NCBI RefSeq assembly: GCF_001292625.1
Contig: NZ_LAJH01000009.1
Coordinates: 682,001-746,000 of the forward strand
Length of the DNA stretch: 64,000 bases
Origin: Shimia sp. SK013
GTDB taxonomy: Bacteria > Pseudomonadota > Alphaproteobacteria > Rhodobacterales > Rhodobacteraceae
Reading direction: 5' to 3'
The position numbers were made by a program, and so were the translations under genes. Shown here piece by piece: positions 1-9,680 of this stretch (positions are counted from its first letter, which is position 1; the number at the start of each line of letters is the position of its first letter). The notes under the pieces were generated by a model that worked only from the letters and a program-made list of their open reading frames with translations, was not told the DNA's origin and searched no databases.

Positions 1-76
1 AACCCACTGTTTCCACGACTGGGTTGCTCATCGCATGCAACTGCACCGCGCCGCCCAAGTAGACGCCGCTGAATGA
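1..76 (+). CDS. C-terminal end of an unidentified protein (partial)
   Basis: An open frame enters from the left edge and stops at the TGA at 74-76, giving a tail of about 24 residues ending QVDAAE. The stop overlaps the next start as ATGA, the arrangement expected for translationally coupled genes. Too little is visible to name a family. Confidence 0.45.
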   Translation, partial: THCFHDWVAHRMQLHRAAQVDAAE

Positions 77-285
77 GCGATCCGCTTGATCAACAACTGC
101 TTGCCGCGCACGCGGCAAACGATATGCCAACGTTGATCGCGCTCTATTGCCAAGCCGCCGAAACCGCCCCAACGGATGAGGTGCGCGGTTTTTTCCTGAC
201 GCATGCCTATGTGTTTGCTTTGGAAATTGGTGATACGCGCGCATCCGACCTGCGCCAAGAGCTGTCTCAAATGGGCCGCGACTAA
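73..285 (+). CDS. Small conserved-looking hypothetical protein, 70 aa
   Basis: A 70-residue acidic, largely helical protein with no signal peptide or membrane segment. The ATG overlaps the stop of the upstream partial gene (ATGA), which supports it as the last gene of a plus-strand operon. Its stop overlaps the end of the convergent DUF2189 gene by 4 bp. I do not recognise a domain; the residues look like a TPR-type helix pair (many Ala/Leu, AHAAND and AYVFALEIGD) but this is weak. Function unknown. Confidence 0.6.
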   Translation: MSDPLDQQLLAAHAANDMPTLIALYCQAAETAPTDEVRGFFLTHAYVFALEIGDTRASDLRQELSQMGRD

Positions 286-1094
286 GCCGCGCCCGCCGCT
301 TTGACCTGTGCATATAGGTGCCAACTGGCATGTCCCAGCACCGGCAACACAATGAATATGCCAAAGAATCCCGGTATCATTGCAACAAACGTCAACCCGG
401 CCAACAGCGTCGCCCAGGCAATCATCACCACCAGGTTGTCCTGTACAAACTTGAAACTGGTGATCATCGCCGTCACAAAATCGATCTCCCGATCCAGTAA
501 AAGCGGCAGCGACATCACGGTGATCATATAAAGCAGCATGGCAAACGCCGCGCCGACAACCGTGCCGACCGCCAGCATTTGAAGGCCATTGGAGGTCAGG
601 TAAATGTCATAGCTGGACGAGACATTGGTCATCGTCGCCAGCCCGAGAAACAGCGCAAAAATCATGTGGGCAAGAAAGAACCAGAACAGGAACACGATGA
701 TGATCACCGCACAGATCGACGGCAGTTGCCTCTTGCTCTGACGCCAGACGACCCCGGTAATATCGCCCCATGTCATCGGCGTGCCATTCTCAAGACGGTG
801 GCTCACCTCATAAAGCCCCACGGCGGCAAACGGCCCAATCAAGGGAAAGCCAATCGCGGCAAATGTCAGCCAGTAACTCTGCCCGCTGGCAAGGGTCAGC
901 CACAGCATTGCCCAACCGCCGATCACGTAGAACAGTGAAAAAGCAAAGCCATAAAGCGGTTTCTTAATGAAATCCCGCAGTCCACGACGCAGGGCTTTAC
1001 CCAACATCGAGAATTCGGCTGTGCCGAGGTTCGGCACACCCAACTCTGGCGTCTGTGGCTGTCCACCCACGGGCCCTGCCGCATCTTGCGCCAT
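282..1094 (-). CDS. DUF2189-family integral membrane protein
   Basis: About 270 aa with six or so hydrophobic segments (for example LYGFAFSLFYVIGGWAML, AVIIIVFLFWFFLAHMIFAL and the C-terminal IPGFFGIFIVLPVLGHASW), matching the layout of the alphaproteobacterial DUF2189 family, whose role is unknown. I chose the ATG at 1094 over longer frames because GGGAG lies a few bases upstream and the 20 extra residues look non-coding. The soluble N-terminus is rich in Pro/Gly/Gln. It converges with the small gene at 73-285. Confidence 0.8.
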   Translation of the reverse strand: MAQDAAGPVGGQPQTPELGVPNLGTAEFSMLGKALRRGLRDFIKKPLYGFAFSLFYVIGGWAMLWLTLASGQSYWLTFAAIGFPLIGPFAAVGLYEVSHRLENGTPMTWGDITGVVWRQSKRQLPSICAVIIIVFLFWFFLAHMIFALFLGLATMTNVSSSYDIYLTSNGLQMLAVGTVVGAAFAMLLYMITVMSLPLLLDREIDFVTAMITSFKFVQDNLVVMIAWATLLAGLTFVAMIPGFFGIFIVLPVLGHASWHLYAQVKAAGAA

Positions 1095-1235
1095 TGCTGC
1101 TCTCCCTTTGATCTCCTCGGGCTTGATCAAAGCCGCTTTGGCGCAACCGATCAAGTCCGCACAAGGAAAACCGCCTTAAATCAACAGGAAACCAGTCTCA
1201 AACCAGATGTCTGGATCTCGTCAGAATTTTGAAAC

Positions 1236-2651
1236 TCACGCGTCAGGCCGCCTCTCCAGCCAATCCGTGGCTTTGTGATAGGCCTGCGCGATCTCCAGAA
1301 CCGTCCGGTCCGCGCCTTTGGCCCCGATGATTTGCATGCCCATCGGCAGGCCGTCCGCGTTGAACCCGACTGGCACGCTGACCGCTGGCAGCCCCAAAAG
1401 GCTTGCGGGCACCATCACCTGCATCCATCGGTGATATGTGTCCATAGCAACGCCCGCGATGTCTTTGGGCCAATCCCATTCCGCCGGAAACGGCCAGCAC
1501 TGCGCCACCGGCAACACCACTGCGTCAACGCGTTCAAACATCTCCGCCGCCGCCGCAAACCACTGCGAGCGCACCTTGGTGGCGCGCTGCAAATCCATCG
1601 CCTCGATCTCCATGCCCCGTTCCACTTCCCATTGGGCTTCCGGCTTCAGGCGCTCTTTCTTCGCCGCGTCCTCAAACAGCGGCGCCAACTCTCCCGCCAG
1701 CGCAAACGACCGCAAGTCCGCCCAGCTCTGAAACATTGCTTCCGCATCAAACGGAGGATCCAGATCACACACCTTTGCGCCCAGTCCTCCAAGAACCTCA
1801 AATCCGGCACGGCAAACCTCAAGAATGCCGGCATCCATCGGCATCGCACCGTCCCAGTCGCCCAACCAGCCAATCCGGCGCCCGGCCACAGCACCACCCT
1901 CAGGCAAGTCCCAATCCTGCGCGGGCATATTGAACGGCACCCGTGCCTCCGGCTGCGCCATCACCGACATCATCAGCGCCATATCGCGCGGACTGCGCGC
2001 CATTGGACCTATTGTGCTCAGCTGCTGCCAAAAACTCTCACTGCCCGCCTCACGCGGCACCACGCCCCAACTCGGTCGAAAGCCATAAACGTTGTTCCAC
2101 GCTGCCGGATTGCGCAGGCTGCCCATCATGTCGGACCCATCCGCCAGCGCCACCATACCCGTCGCCAAGGCCACCGCCGCGCCGCCAGAACTGCCGCCAG
2201 CAGTAAAATCATGCCCGTAAGGGTTGCGGGTTACGCCGTGCACAGGGTTGTAGCTGTGACTGCCCAACCCGAATTCCGGTACATTGGTTTTGCCAATGAA
2301 AATAGCGCCTTCCGCCCGCATCAGCGCGACAAAACGACTGTCTTCCTCGGAAATGCGATCGGCATAAAGCGGAGATCCTTCGGTGTTTCGAACACCCTTC
2401 ACATGCGCCAATGCTTTGATAGCCATCGGAACACCATGCAGCTTGCCGCGTTTGTCCAAGGGCACCGCGTCCGCCAAGCGTGCTTCGGTCAAAAGCTCTT
2501 CGTCAGCCCGCAAATCGACAATTGCATTCACCGCCGGATTACGCGCATCCACCCGCGCCAGTGTCGCCGCCATGACCTGCTCCGCCGTCAGGCTGCCGCC
2601 ACGCAGCGCAGCAATCAGATCCACCGCATCCCAGTCAAGAAAATCGCTCAT
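1236..2651 (-). CDS. Amidase (amidase signature family)
   Basis: A 471-aa amidase-signature enzyme that hydrolyses an amide bond using a Ser-cisSer-Lys triad. Visible residues are Lys79 in MAIKA, the GGSSGG loop at about 152-157 (cis-Ser154) and the nucleophile Ser178 in the segment DMMGSLRNPA. That last segment replaces the usual DTGGSIR, which is within family variation. It resembles stand-alone amidases more than GatA, since no gatB/gatC is nearby. A strong GGGGAGG Shine-Dalgarno precedes the ATG. Substrate cannot be told from sequence. It lies downstream of prfB on the same strand with a gap of about 90 bp. Confidence 0.85.
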   Translation of the reverse strand: MSDFLDWDAVDLIAALRGGSLTAEQVMAATLARVDARNPAVNAIVDLRADEELLTEARLADAVPLDKRGKLHGVPMAIKALAHVKGVRNTEGSPLYADRISEEDSRFVALMRAEGAIFIGKTNVPEFGLGSHSYNPVHGVTRNPYGHDFTAGGSSGGAAVALATGMVALADGSDMMGSLRNPAAWNNVYGFRPSWGVVPREAGSESFWQQLSTIGPMARSPRDMALMMSVMAQPEARVPFNMPAQDWDLPEGGAVAGRRIGWLGDWDGAMPMDAGILEVCRAGFEVLGGLGAKVCDLDPPFDAEAMFQSWADLRSFALAGELAPLFEDAAKKERLKPEAQWEVERGMEIEAMDLQRATKVRSQWFAAAAEMFERVDAVVLPVAQCWPFPAEWDWPKDIAGVAMDTYHRWMQVMVPASLLGLPAVSVPVGFNADGLPMGMQIIGAKGADRTVLEIAQAYHKATDWLERRPDA

Positions 2652-2743
2652 GTCCGCCTCCCCAAAATCAGGAGAACGCTACATCACAAAACTGCAAAGG
2701 CAAGAGACAACAGAGGGTCGCGCGGGCCCCAATGAGTACGAGA

Positions 2744-3868
2744 CTACTCGTCGCTTTGCGCATCCGCGCGGCTTTTGCCTGCCACATTCATCGCCAGCGT
2801 CGCGGCCATGAACTCATCCAGATCGCCGTCCAGAACGCCTTTGGTGTCGGCGGTCTCGTAGTTGGTGCGCAGGTCTTTGACCATCTGATAAGGCTGCATC
2901 ACATAAGAGCGGATCTGCGCGCCCCAGCCCGCGTCGCCTTTGGCTTCATGCAATGCGTTCACTTCGGCGCTGCGCAAGTCCAGTTCCATCTGATACAGAC
3001 GCGATTTCAAGGCCTTCATGGCGATGTCACGGTTCTGGTGCTGCGATTTTTCAGAACTCGTCACCACAATCCCTGTGGGGTGGTGCGTGATCCGAACAGC
3101 CGAATCCGTGGTGTTCACGTGCTGACCACCCGCACCTGACGAGCGATAGGTATCAATGCGAATGTCCGCGGGGTTCACTTCGATTTCGATGTTGTCGTCA
3201 ATCACCGGATAAGCGCCCACAGCTGCAAAAGACGTCTCACGCGTGCCTTTTCCAAACGGCGAAATCCGCACCAACCGGTGCGTGCCACTTTCCGATTTCA
3301 ACCAGCCATAAGCGTTATGGCCTTTGATCTGATAGGTCGCGGATTTGATGCCCGCCTCAGTTCCGGCCTGCTCTTCCTGCAACTCCACCGAAAAACCACG
3401 GCTTTCGGCCCACCGCACATACATCCGCGCCAACATGCTGGCCCAGTCACACGCCTCGGTGCCACCCGCGCCAGATTTGATCTCAAGGAACGCGTCGTTG
3501 CCATCAGTCTCGCCGTTCAGCAACGCTTCCAGCTCTTTCTTTGCGGCCTTATCCCGAAGAGTGGTCAGCGCGGCCTCAGCCTCGGCAATCACCTCGTCGT
3601 CCTCTTCCATCTCGCCCAACTCGATAAGTTCGACGTTGTCGCTCATATCGGTTTCGATGGCTTTGACGGTGTCCATCGCGTCCACAAGCATCTGGCGCTC
3701 GCGCATCAACTTTTGGGCCGCCGCCGGATCGTTCCACAGGTCTGGATCTTCCACCCGCGCGTTGAATTCTTCCAACCGATACGCTGCCGTCTCCACGTTC
3801 ATCCGCTGGCGCAAAAGCTCCAGTGATTTCTCGATCTCTGCAACGATGTTTTGTGCTTCGGCGCGCAT
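2744..3868 (-). CDS. prfB: Peptide chain release factor 2
   Basis: A 374-aa class I release factor that reads UGA/UAA in the ribosomal A site and triggers peptide release. The stop-recognition tripeptide SPF is at 203-205 and the catalytic GGQ at 247-249, which together identify RF2 rather than RF1. The reading frame is continuous from ATG to stop, so this copy does not use the programmed +1 frameshift at an early UGA seen in many bacteria. Full length for the family. Confidence 0.97.
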   Translation of the reverse strand: MRAEAQNIVAEIEKSLELLRQRMNVETAAYRLEEFNARVEDPDLWNDPAAAQKLMRERQMLVDAMDTVKAIETDMSDNVELIELGEMEEDDEVIAEAEAALTTLRDKAAKKELEALLNGETDGNDAFLEIKSGAGGTEACDWASMLARMYVRWAESRGFSVELQEEQAGTEAGIKSATYQIKGHNAYGWLKSESGTHRLVRISPFGKGTRETSFAAVGAYPVIDDNIEIEVNPADIRIDTYRSSGAGGQHVNTTDSAVRITHHPTGIVVTSSEKSQHQNRDIAMKALKSRLYQMELDLRSAEVNALHEAKGDAGWGAQIRSYVMQPYQMVKDLRTNYETADTKGVLDGDLDEFMAATLAMNVAGKSRADAQSDE

Positions 3869-4034
3869 GCTCGGTCCTGCTTCTATCGGGTTTAGACTTG
3901 GGTGATAAACCAGCAGACAAAGAGGGGCAAGACGAGACGCGTTGGCGTTCCATCAGAAGCATATTCAATGGCCGCAAGAAAGTCCGGAGTTTGGCGAGAT
4001 CACGAAATTAGTCATCGCCTTATCGGAGCCAAAC

Positions 4035-4301
4035 TTATTCGACGTCGACGAATGCAGAGACGCTAAATATAGGATCGGATGGCCCGCCGCTCGAAAGCCC
4101 ACCCGCGAAAAACACTTTTGAAACTGTGCCAGCCACTTTTAGACCTTGGCTACGCTCATCAATTTCAACGGATTCTCCAACTCTGGGTATTTGCAGCGCT
4201 CCACTACTTTGCACACTAATAGTATCCGCTGGCTTTCCGTTCACAATCTGACGCAGCACCAAAGTTTTCAAAACGTCTTGTGGCTTTACAACAGCAGACA
4301 T
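4035..4301 (-). CDS. Hypothetical protein, 88 aa, between prfB and mrcA
   Basis: A small soluble protein predicted to be beta-rich (LQIPRVGESVEID, VAGTVSKVFFAGG, FSVSAFVDVE). The ATG at 4301 is preferred because GGGAGG sits 5 bases before it; an earlier alternative start would place that site inside the gene. No recognisable domain. The local base composition looks more AT-rich than the neighbouring genes, which may indicate later acquisition, but I have not computed this. Function unknown. Confidence 0.6.
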   Translation of the reverse strand: MSAVVKPQDVLKTLVLRQIVNGKPADTISVQSSGALQIPRVGESVEIDERSQGLKVAGTVSKVFFAGGLSSGGPSDPIFSVSAFVDVE

Positions 4302-4374
4302 GGATCCCTCCCAAAACAACACGGACAAACTACCGCATCAACCAGAAGATGTCTACGATTTCAGCGTTTCCCGT

Positions 4375-6924
4375 TTAGTAAAGCCCGCCCGAGCTTACCG
4401 TGCCGAAGTCTGCCTTCGGACCTACAATCACCTCGCGGCCTGTTGACGTGGTCACTTCACGACCGTGATTCACCTCGTCAAACAGCGGCAAGTTTGACCC
4501 CATGCCGAAACCACCGTCATAGGTGATGCCAAACACCGGCTCTTCGCCATCGCGGAAGTATTCCGCCACCACATGTGCCCCGCTGGCGTCATTGTCCAAA
4601 CGCGCACCGGTGTAACGGTCGATCTTGATGAAATGCCCACCGGGGGGAACACGGAATTTACCACCACCGTATTTCTTGATCGCTTCTTCCATGAACTCCT
4701 GAAACACCGGCCCACAGGTGGTGCCGCCATAAGTGCCACGACCCAAAGGACGGGGGCGGTCGTGACCGATATAACAGCCTGCCGCGATGTTGGACGTAAA
4801 GCCCACAAACCAAACATCCTTGGCCTCATTGGTGGTGCCGGTCTTGCCGGCCACTGGAACCGGCAGCTTGATTTGGCTGCTCGCCGTGCCGCGCGTGACA
4901 ACGCCCTGCATCATCGAGGTCAGCTGGAACGCGGTCACAGGATCCATCACCCGTTCACGGTTGGTCACGATGCGCGGGCTGCGGGTTTCAGGAATGTTTG
5001 GGTCGGCGCAATCGGAACACTCACGCTGATCATGGCGGTAAATCGTTTTGCCATACCGGTCCTGCACCCTATCAACCAAGGTCGGTTCCACCCGCTCACC
5101 ACCGTTGGCAAACATCGCATAGGCCGCAACCATCTGATAAAGCGTGGTTTCATCCGCGCCGAGAGAGTTCGCAAGGAACTGCCCCATGTTCTCGTAAACA
5201 CCAAACCGTTCAGCATAGCGCGCCACAACGCTCATACCGACTTCCTGCGCCAAACGAATCGTCATCAGGTTCCGGCTCATCTCGATGCCGGTCCGCATCG
5301 GGGTCGGGCCATAAAACTTGTTGGTCGAGTTCTTCGGACGCCAGACACCCTGCGGCGTGTCAATTTCAATCGGCGCATCGATCACGATGGTCGCGGGGCT
5401 ATAGCCACTGTCCAGCGCCGAAGCGTACACAAACGGCTTGAACGACGAGCCTGGCTGACGTTTCGCCTGCGTGGCACGGTTAAACACTGTGTCCTGATAG
5501 CTAAACCCGCCTTGCATGGCGATCACACGGCCGTTGTTGACGTCCATCGCCATAAAGCCGCCCTGCACTTCTGGTACCTGCCGCAAAGACCAGCGCACAA
5601 ATTCGCCGCTGTCGTCTTTGGTAATCGCACGCACCAGAACGACGTCGCCTTTGTCCACCAAATCGCCAGCAACCTTGGCCTTACGTCCCAGCGCACCGTC
5701 TTCCAGCTGCTTGCGGGCCCATTGCGCGTCTTTGGCCGGGATCCAATGCCCGTCCTCGTCTTCGTCAATGCCTTCGATACCAACACGCGCGTCATTCTTG
5801 CCGACCGCCAAAACCACGGCCGGATGCCACTTGCCCTCAAGCTCCACATCGCGTGGAACCTCAATTTCGCTCAGCGCATCACGCCATGCAGTCTCGCTCT
5901 CAAGCGCTTCCGCAGGCAGGCTGAACTGCGTGCCACGCCACACACCGCGCGACCGGTCGTATTTCTCAAGCGCACGACGAAGCGCTTTAGCGGCCACTTG
6001 CTGCATCTCTGGGTCTGCGGTCGCCCGCACGGTCATACCACCGGAGAAAAACTCTTCCTCGCCAAAATCACGACTCAGCTGACGGCGAATTTCATCCGTG
6101 AAATAGTCGCGCGGTGGCAAGGCCACACGGTAGCTTTCAAAGTCGCCATTCTGCACGGACCGCAATGGTTCCTGCCGCTCTGCTTCCGCCACTTCGGTGG
6201 TGATATAACCATTCTGCGCCATCTCGCGCAGCACGTAGTCGCGGCGCTGGGTGACCCGTTCCTTGGCGCGCACAGGGTGATACTTGCCCGGCGCCTGCGG
6301 CATCGCCGCCAGCATCGCGGCCTCATGCGGGGCCAGCTCATCCAGATTTTTGTTGAAATAAGTCTGGGCCGCGGCCGCCACACCATAAGAGTTCTGACCA
6401 AGGAAAATCTCGTTCATGTAGAGCTCGAGAATCTGATCCTTGCTCAGGGTCTCTTCGACCCGTGTCGCCAGAATGATCTCCTTGATCTTACGCTCGACTT
6501 TACGATCACCGGACAGCAAAAAGTTCTTCATCACTTGCTGCGTAATCGTGGATGCCCCACGACACCCGCTCCCGCGAGAGAGAAAACACTCAAACGACGC
6601 CGCAGCGATACCCCGCGCGTCATACCCCGAATGCACGTAGAAATTTTTGTCCTCAGCCGAAATAAACGCCTGTTTCACCAGATCGGGGATTTCATCCGCT
6701 GGAACAAACAGGCGGCGTTCCTTGGCAAATTCATCAATGATTTCACCTTCACCCGAATAAATCCGGCTGATTGTTGGCGGTTTGTATTGCGCCAGACTTT
6801 CGTGGCTGGGCAGTTCCTGACCATAGACATAAAAAATCCCGCCGACCGACAAACCGGCGACGATAAGGGCCATAGTGACAAAAGTGAAAATCGTCCCAAA
6901 GAACGAAGTGATAAATCTCAGCAC
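4375..6924 (-). CDS. mrcA: Penicillin-binding protein 1A (bifunctional glycosyltransferase/transpeptidase)
   Basis: 849 aa, full length for class A PBPs, which polymerise and cross-link peptidoglycan on the outer face of the inner membrane. There is one N-terminal membrane anchor (about residues 10-33). The GT51 domain has the catalytic Glu91 in SAEDKNFY and the RGASTITQQ motif near 123-130. The transpeptidase motifs are SSFK (493-496), SRN (550-552) and KTGT (694-697). The start is GTG at 6924. The cell-wall amidase gene about 1.3 kb upstream on the same strand fits a peptidoglycan locus. Confidence 0.97.
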   Translation of the reverse strand: MLRFITSFFGTIFTFVTMALIVAGLSVGGIFYVYGQELPSHESLAQYKPPTISRIYSGEGEIIDEFAKERRLFVPADEIPDLVKQAFISAEDKNFYVHSGYDARGIAAASFECFLSRGSGCRGASTITQQVMKNFLLSGDRKVERKIKEIILATRVEETLSKDQILELYMNEIFLGQNSYGVAAAAQTYFNKNLDELAPHEAAMLAAMPQAPGKYHPVRAKERVTQRRDYVLREMAQNGYITTEVAEAERQEPLRSVQNGDFESYRVALPPRDYFTDEIRRQLSRDFGEEEFFSGGMTVRATADPEMQQVAAKALRRALEKYDRSRGVWRGTQFSLPAEALESETAWRDALSEIEVPRDVELEGKWHPAVVLAVGKNDARVGIEGIDEDEDGHWIPAKDAQWARKQLEDGALGRKAKVAGDLVDKGDVVLVRAITKDDSGEFVRWSLRQVPEVQGGFMAMDVNNGRVIAMQGGFSYQDTVFNRATQAKRQPGSSFKPFVYASALDSGYSPATIVIDAPIEIDTPQGVWRPKNSTNKFYGPTPMRTGIEMSRNLMTIRLAQEVGMSVVARYAERFGVYENMGQFLANSLGADETTLYQMVAAYAMFANGGERVEPTLVDRVQDRYGKTIYRHDQRECSDCADPNIPETRSPRIVTNRERVMDPVTAFQLTSMMQGVVTRGTASSQIKLPVPVAGKTGTTNEAKDVWFVGFTSNIAAGCYIGHDRPRPLGRGTYGGTTCGPVFQEFMEEAIKKYGGGKFRVPPGGHFIKIDRYTGARLDNDASGAHVVAEYFRDGEEPVFGITYDGGFGMGSNLPLFDEVNHGREVTTSTGREVIVGPKADFGTVSSGGLY

Positions 6925-7025
6925 GCGCGAACCCCGATTGAGCGACTTAGCCTCTCTATATACCGCAGCTTGTCTCGGATCAAAACACGATACCGCGCGT
7001 CATATCGAGATTGCGGCCAAGCCCC

Positions 7026-7757
7026 CTAACGCACCTTGAAAACCCCGATCAACTTCACTTGCCGCCCGTCTTCCAATTCGAAAACCTCGCGTTGTGCCTG
7101 TGATAAACCCGGGCGGGCCATATGCTGTCGGATTTCTTCAGGGGCCGGGTCTTTCGGGGCGCGGATCTCGGCACAGGACTTCTCGTCCTGCCAAGCTGCA
7201 TAGCTTATCGGACCCGCGGTAAAAGACGCGATCACGCCACCCGGACCTCCAGCTGTGTTCTTCGGCAACAGCGTCTTAATGGTCTCCGCCATCAACTCAG
7301 CACTCTGCTTGAACGACATGTTCTTCAGCTTTTCCATCTCTGGCGTCGGAATGTCGGGATTCTTCACTGTGTCCCCTTTTTTCTCTTTGTAATTCAGACA
7401 CCTATGCGCCTCAAACGCCCAATCGTGGACGATATAAGCAGGCCCAAACGCCCACGCATTGAACCCCGGGACACCCTGCACCATGCGCGGAACCGACCCT
7501 CCGTCTGTGAAAAACGCAGGCGGCTCTATCACCAGCCGCTTGCCTTTGTGGTCATACTGATCGTTGCTGGTGTACCGCAGCGGGCTGGTCGGGTCCGGAA
7601 AGTACAAAAACTTACCATCGCCCACCGCAGAGCCGGTGTTGCCACCAACCCAATAAAGCTGCACCAATCCGTCGAACTCACCCTTTGTCACCGCGTCATA
7701 GTTAACCGGCGCACAGGCCCCAATGGCCAAAACGACACAAGCAAAAAATCGCCACAT
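7026..7757 (-). CDS. Predicted lipoprotein, possibly DUF1353-like
   Basis: 243 aa beginning with a short lipoprotein signal (WRFFACVVLAIGAC), with the lipobox Cys at about residue 15. I chose the ATG at 7757 because GGGAGA precedes it and the signal peptide starts there; a TTG further upstream would bury the signal. The segment TDGGSVPR followed by AYIVHDWAFEAHRC resembles the DUF1353 pattern (TDxxSVP, then a conserved HD), but I cannot confirm membership. It sits between mrcA and a Nudix gene on the same strand. Confidence 0.65.
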   Translation of the reverse strand: MWRFFACVVLAIGACAPVNYDAVTKGEFDGLVQLYWVGGNTGSAVGDGKFLYFPDPTSPLRYTSNDQYDHKGKRLVIEPPAFFTDGGSVPRMVQGVPGFNAWAFGPAYIVHDWAFEAHRCLNYKEKKGDTVKNPDIPTPEMEKLKNMSFKQSAELMAETIKTLLPKNTAGGPGGVIASFTAGPISYAAWQDEKSCAEIRAPKDPAPEEIRQHMARPGLSQAQREVFELEDGRQVKLIGVFKVR

Positions 7758-7810
7758 CCGGCTTCTCCCGAAGTTGCCTTCGGGTATTAGGCTGCGAAAT
7801 TGGCTTTCGA

Positions 7811-8248
7811 TCAACCCTTGAGTGCGTCCTGCCCGTCAAGATAATCCGCGAGCTGCACCTTCAATTGCGGCACGGCATCGCTCTGGCGCAAGAAGCGCGC
7901 GACATCAAACATCCGCCACGCCTGCCCCGCGCCTCCAAACCGCAGCCGCCCTTCATCAAGGTCCGGCAGCTCCGCCACAAAAAACCACGTCACCGGCATG
8001 CCTTGGCGCTCCGGCCCATACCGGCGTTTCCAGCTCAACTGCTCAGGTGCCAACTTCAGGGACAGTTCTTCATGCAATTTTCGCAACACACATTGCTCCG
8101 GTGACTCGCCCTCTTCGCGCGCGCCACCGGGGAAATCCCACATGTTTGGAAAGGCAATACTGGGGGCGTCATCCCGCAGGATCGTAACCACACGGCTGCC
8201 ATGCAAGATCGCCACTTTGGCCCCGTCAAAATCGCTGAACTCGCGCAT
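7811..8248 (-). CDS. Nudix hydrolase
   Basis: 145 aa. The Nudix box is recognisable as GGAREEGES followed by RKLHEEL, with Lys where the canonical REUxEE has Glu. The metal-binding EE pair is retained. Such proteins hydrolyse nucleoside diphosphates linked to another moiety; the substrate cannot be read from sequence. It lies between the amidase amiC-like gene and the lipoprotein on the same strand with short gaps. Confidence 0.85.
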   Translation of the reverse strand: MREFSDFDGAKVAILHGSRVVTILRDDAPSIAFPNMWDFPGGAREEGESPEQCVLRKLHEELSLKLAPEQLSWKRRYGPERQGMPVTWFFVAELPDLDEGRLRFGGAGQAWRMFDVARFLRQSDAVPQLKVQLADYLDGQDALKG

Positions 8249-8283
8249 CGTTACCTCACTTCAAAACCCGCCGGTGGGGGAAT

Positions 8284-9504
8284 TTACTGTCGCACCAGCG
8301 CCCGCGTCGCCTTATCTTCGATCACCCACGCCTGCAGCCCGTCCCGAATGCCCGCCGACATCGACGCCCGCCAACCTGCATCCTGCAAATTGGCCAGATC
8401 CCCTTCGGAGGACATGAACCCCAATTCGATCAGGATCGATGGCACGTCCGCCGCCTTCAACACCGAAAACGCACCCTCGCGCCGTGGTTTCTTGTTCACC
8501 GCACCTGTCGCCTCACGCAACGCGCCGACCATGATATCGGCAAGCGTTGCGGTGCGCGGTTCCGTTTCCAGCCGCGCAAGATCCAGCAAAACATCGGTAA
8601 CCTCGTCATCCGCGCCCGACAGATCCACACCCGACAGGATATCGGCGCGGTCATGGCGCTCTGCCAGCAGCGCCGAAGCCGCATCCGTGGCCTCCGCACT
8701 CAGCGTATAGACCGCCGCCCCATGCGCATGCCCTTGGCTAAGGCTGTCCGCGTGCAGCGAAATGAACACATCCGCGTTCTTTTGATGCGCAAACGCAACG
8801 CGCCGCTCCAGTGACACAAACGAATCCTCATCGCGCGTCATAAACACCTCAAACCCGCCCGCGCGGCGCAGCGTGTCGCGCAATTCCCGGGCGAAACTCA
8901 GCATAAGTTCTTTTTCCTGTGTCCCGTCGCGTTCTGCGCCCGGATCAATGCCACCATGGCCCGGATCGATCACCACCACGGTTGGCGCCCAGTCCGGCTT
9001 GTCCTCGCGCGCCTGCCCGACATCCTCGGGCTGCGGCAAATCCCAACGCGGATCATGTGGCGCACCGGCGTTGGCCGCAAAATCCTCGGCCGTCGTCGGT
9101 GTCAAAGAAATCCGCAACGTGGCCGCACCCGTGCCTTCAGGCACCTCCATCTCAGCGCTGTCCAGCGACAAAGGCGCTTCCAGGTCCAGTACCATGCGGC
9201 TCCAGCCGGGCCGATAACCGCCAAACCGCACCGTGCCCACACCCTCAACACTGCCAAAATCCTCAGGCTGCGCCGCGCCCCAGTCCACCTCGCGAAAATC
9301 GACCACCAGCCGCCGTGGCCCATCAAGATGAAACACCCGCCATGGCACACCTTGGCTCAGCGACACCTCAAGCGTCACCGCGCCGCGCCATCCCGATTGC
9401 AGACTGCTCTTTTCGGCATCCAGCCGCGCAAGCGCTGAAAACTCCTGCGCCCACCCCGCACCAGACAGGAAAAGCGCTGCAACAATGGCCAAAACTCTGC
9501 TCAT
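8284..9504 (-). CDS. N-acetylmuramoyl-L-alanine amidase with AMIN domain
   Basis: 406 aa. A signal peptide (SRVLAIVAALFLSGAGWAQ) is followed by an AMIN-type localisation domain (about 25-125) and a C-terminal Amidase_3 zinc amidase domain (about 175-395). Zinc and catalytic residues are visible in DPGHGG, the Glu of GTQEKEL, SLHADS and IELGFMS. It cleaves the bond between MurNAc and the peptide stem in the periplasm, typically at division. The ATG at 9504 has GAGAGG just upstream; the longer TTG start is not needed. Equivalent to AmiC-type enzymes. Confidence 0.92.
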   Translation of the reverse strand: MSRVLAIVAALFLSGAGWAQEFSALARLDAEKSSLQSGWRGAVTLEVSLSQGVPWRVFHLDGPRRLVVDFREVDWGAAQPEDFGSVEGVGTVRFGGYRPGWSRMVLDLEAPLSLDSAEMEVPEGTGAATLRISLTPTTAEDFAANAGAPHDPRWDLPQPEDVGQAREDKPDWAPTVVVIDPGHGGIDPGAERDGTQEKELMLSFARELRDTLRRAGGFEVFMTRDEDSFVSLERRVAFAHQKNADVFISLHADSLSQGHAHGAAVYTLSAEATDAASALLAERHDRADILSGVDLSGADDEVTDVLLDLARLETEPRTATLADIMVGALREATGAVNKKPRREGAFSVLKAADVPSILIELGFMSSEGDLANLQDAGWRASMSAGIRDGLQAWVIEDKATRALVRQ

Positions 9505-9618
9505 GACACCTCTCAACGGGTTTTGACCGGAAACCTACACGAGCCTAGCCTGCCACGCCACAGGTCAAAACCAGTCCTTGTTCAAGTCGTTACAAAGCGA
9601 AGCAAAATCCCGCCGACG

Positions 9619-9633
9619 TTAACCTTCACCTAA
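9619..9633 (+). promoter_or_regulatory. Weak CtrA-like site upstream of the diguanylate cyclase
   Basis: TTAA, seven bases, then CTAA, which is one mismatch from the CtrA consensus TTAA-N7-TTAA, 48 bp before the GTG start. CtrA controls motility and cyclic-di-GMP genes in Rhodobacterales. A single imperfect match is weak evidence. Confidence 0.25.
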
Positions 9634-9680
9634 AGAGTCGGCGCTAGGCCAAAAGGTGGCGAAAGAAAAAGAGGCGCAAC

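Noticed and set aside
1275-2735. Open frame of about 486 codons opposite the amidase
   Set aside because: Antisense shadow, very His/Arg rich, with no recognisable domain.
2744-3868. Programmed frameshift in prfB
   Set aside because: The frame is continuous from the ATG to the GGQ domain, with no in-frame early UGA.
4573-7029. Open frame of over 800 codons opposite mrcA
   Set aside because: Antisense shadow of a certain PBP1A gene; composition is non-protein-like and it has no start signal.
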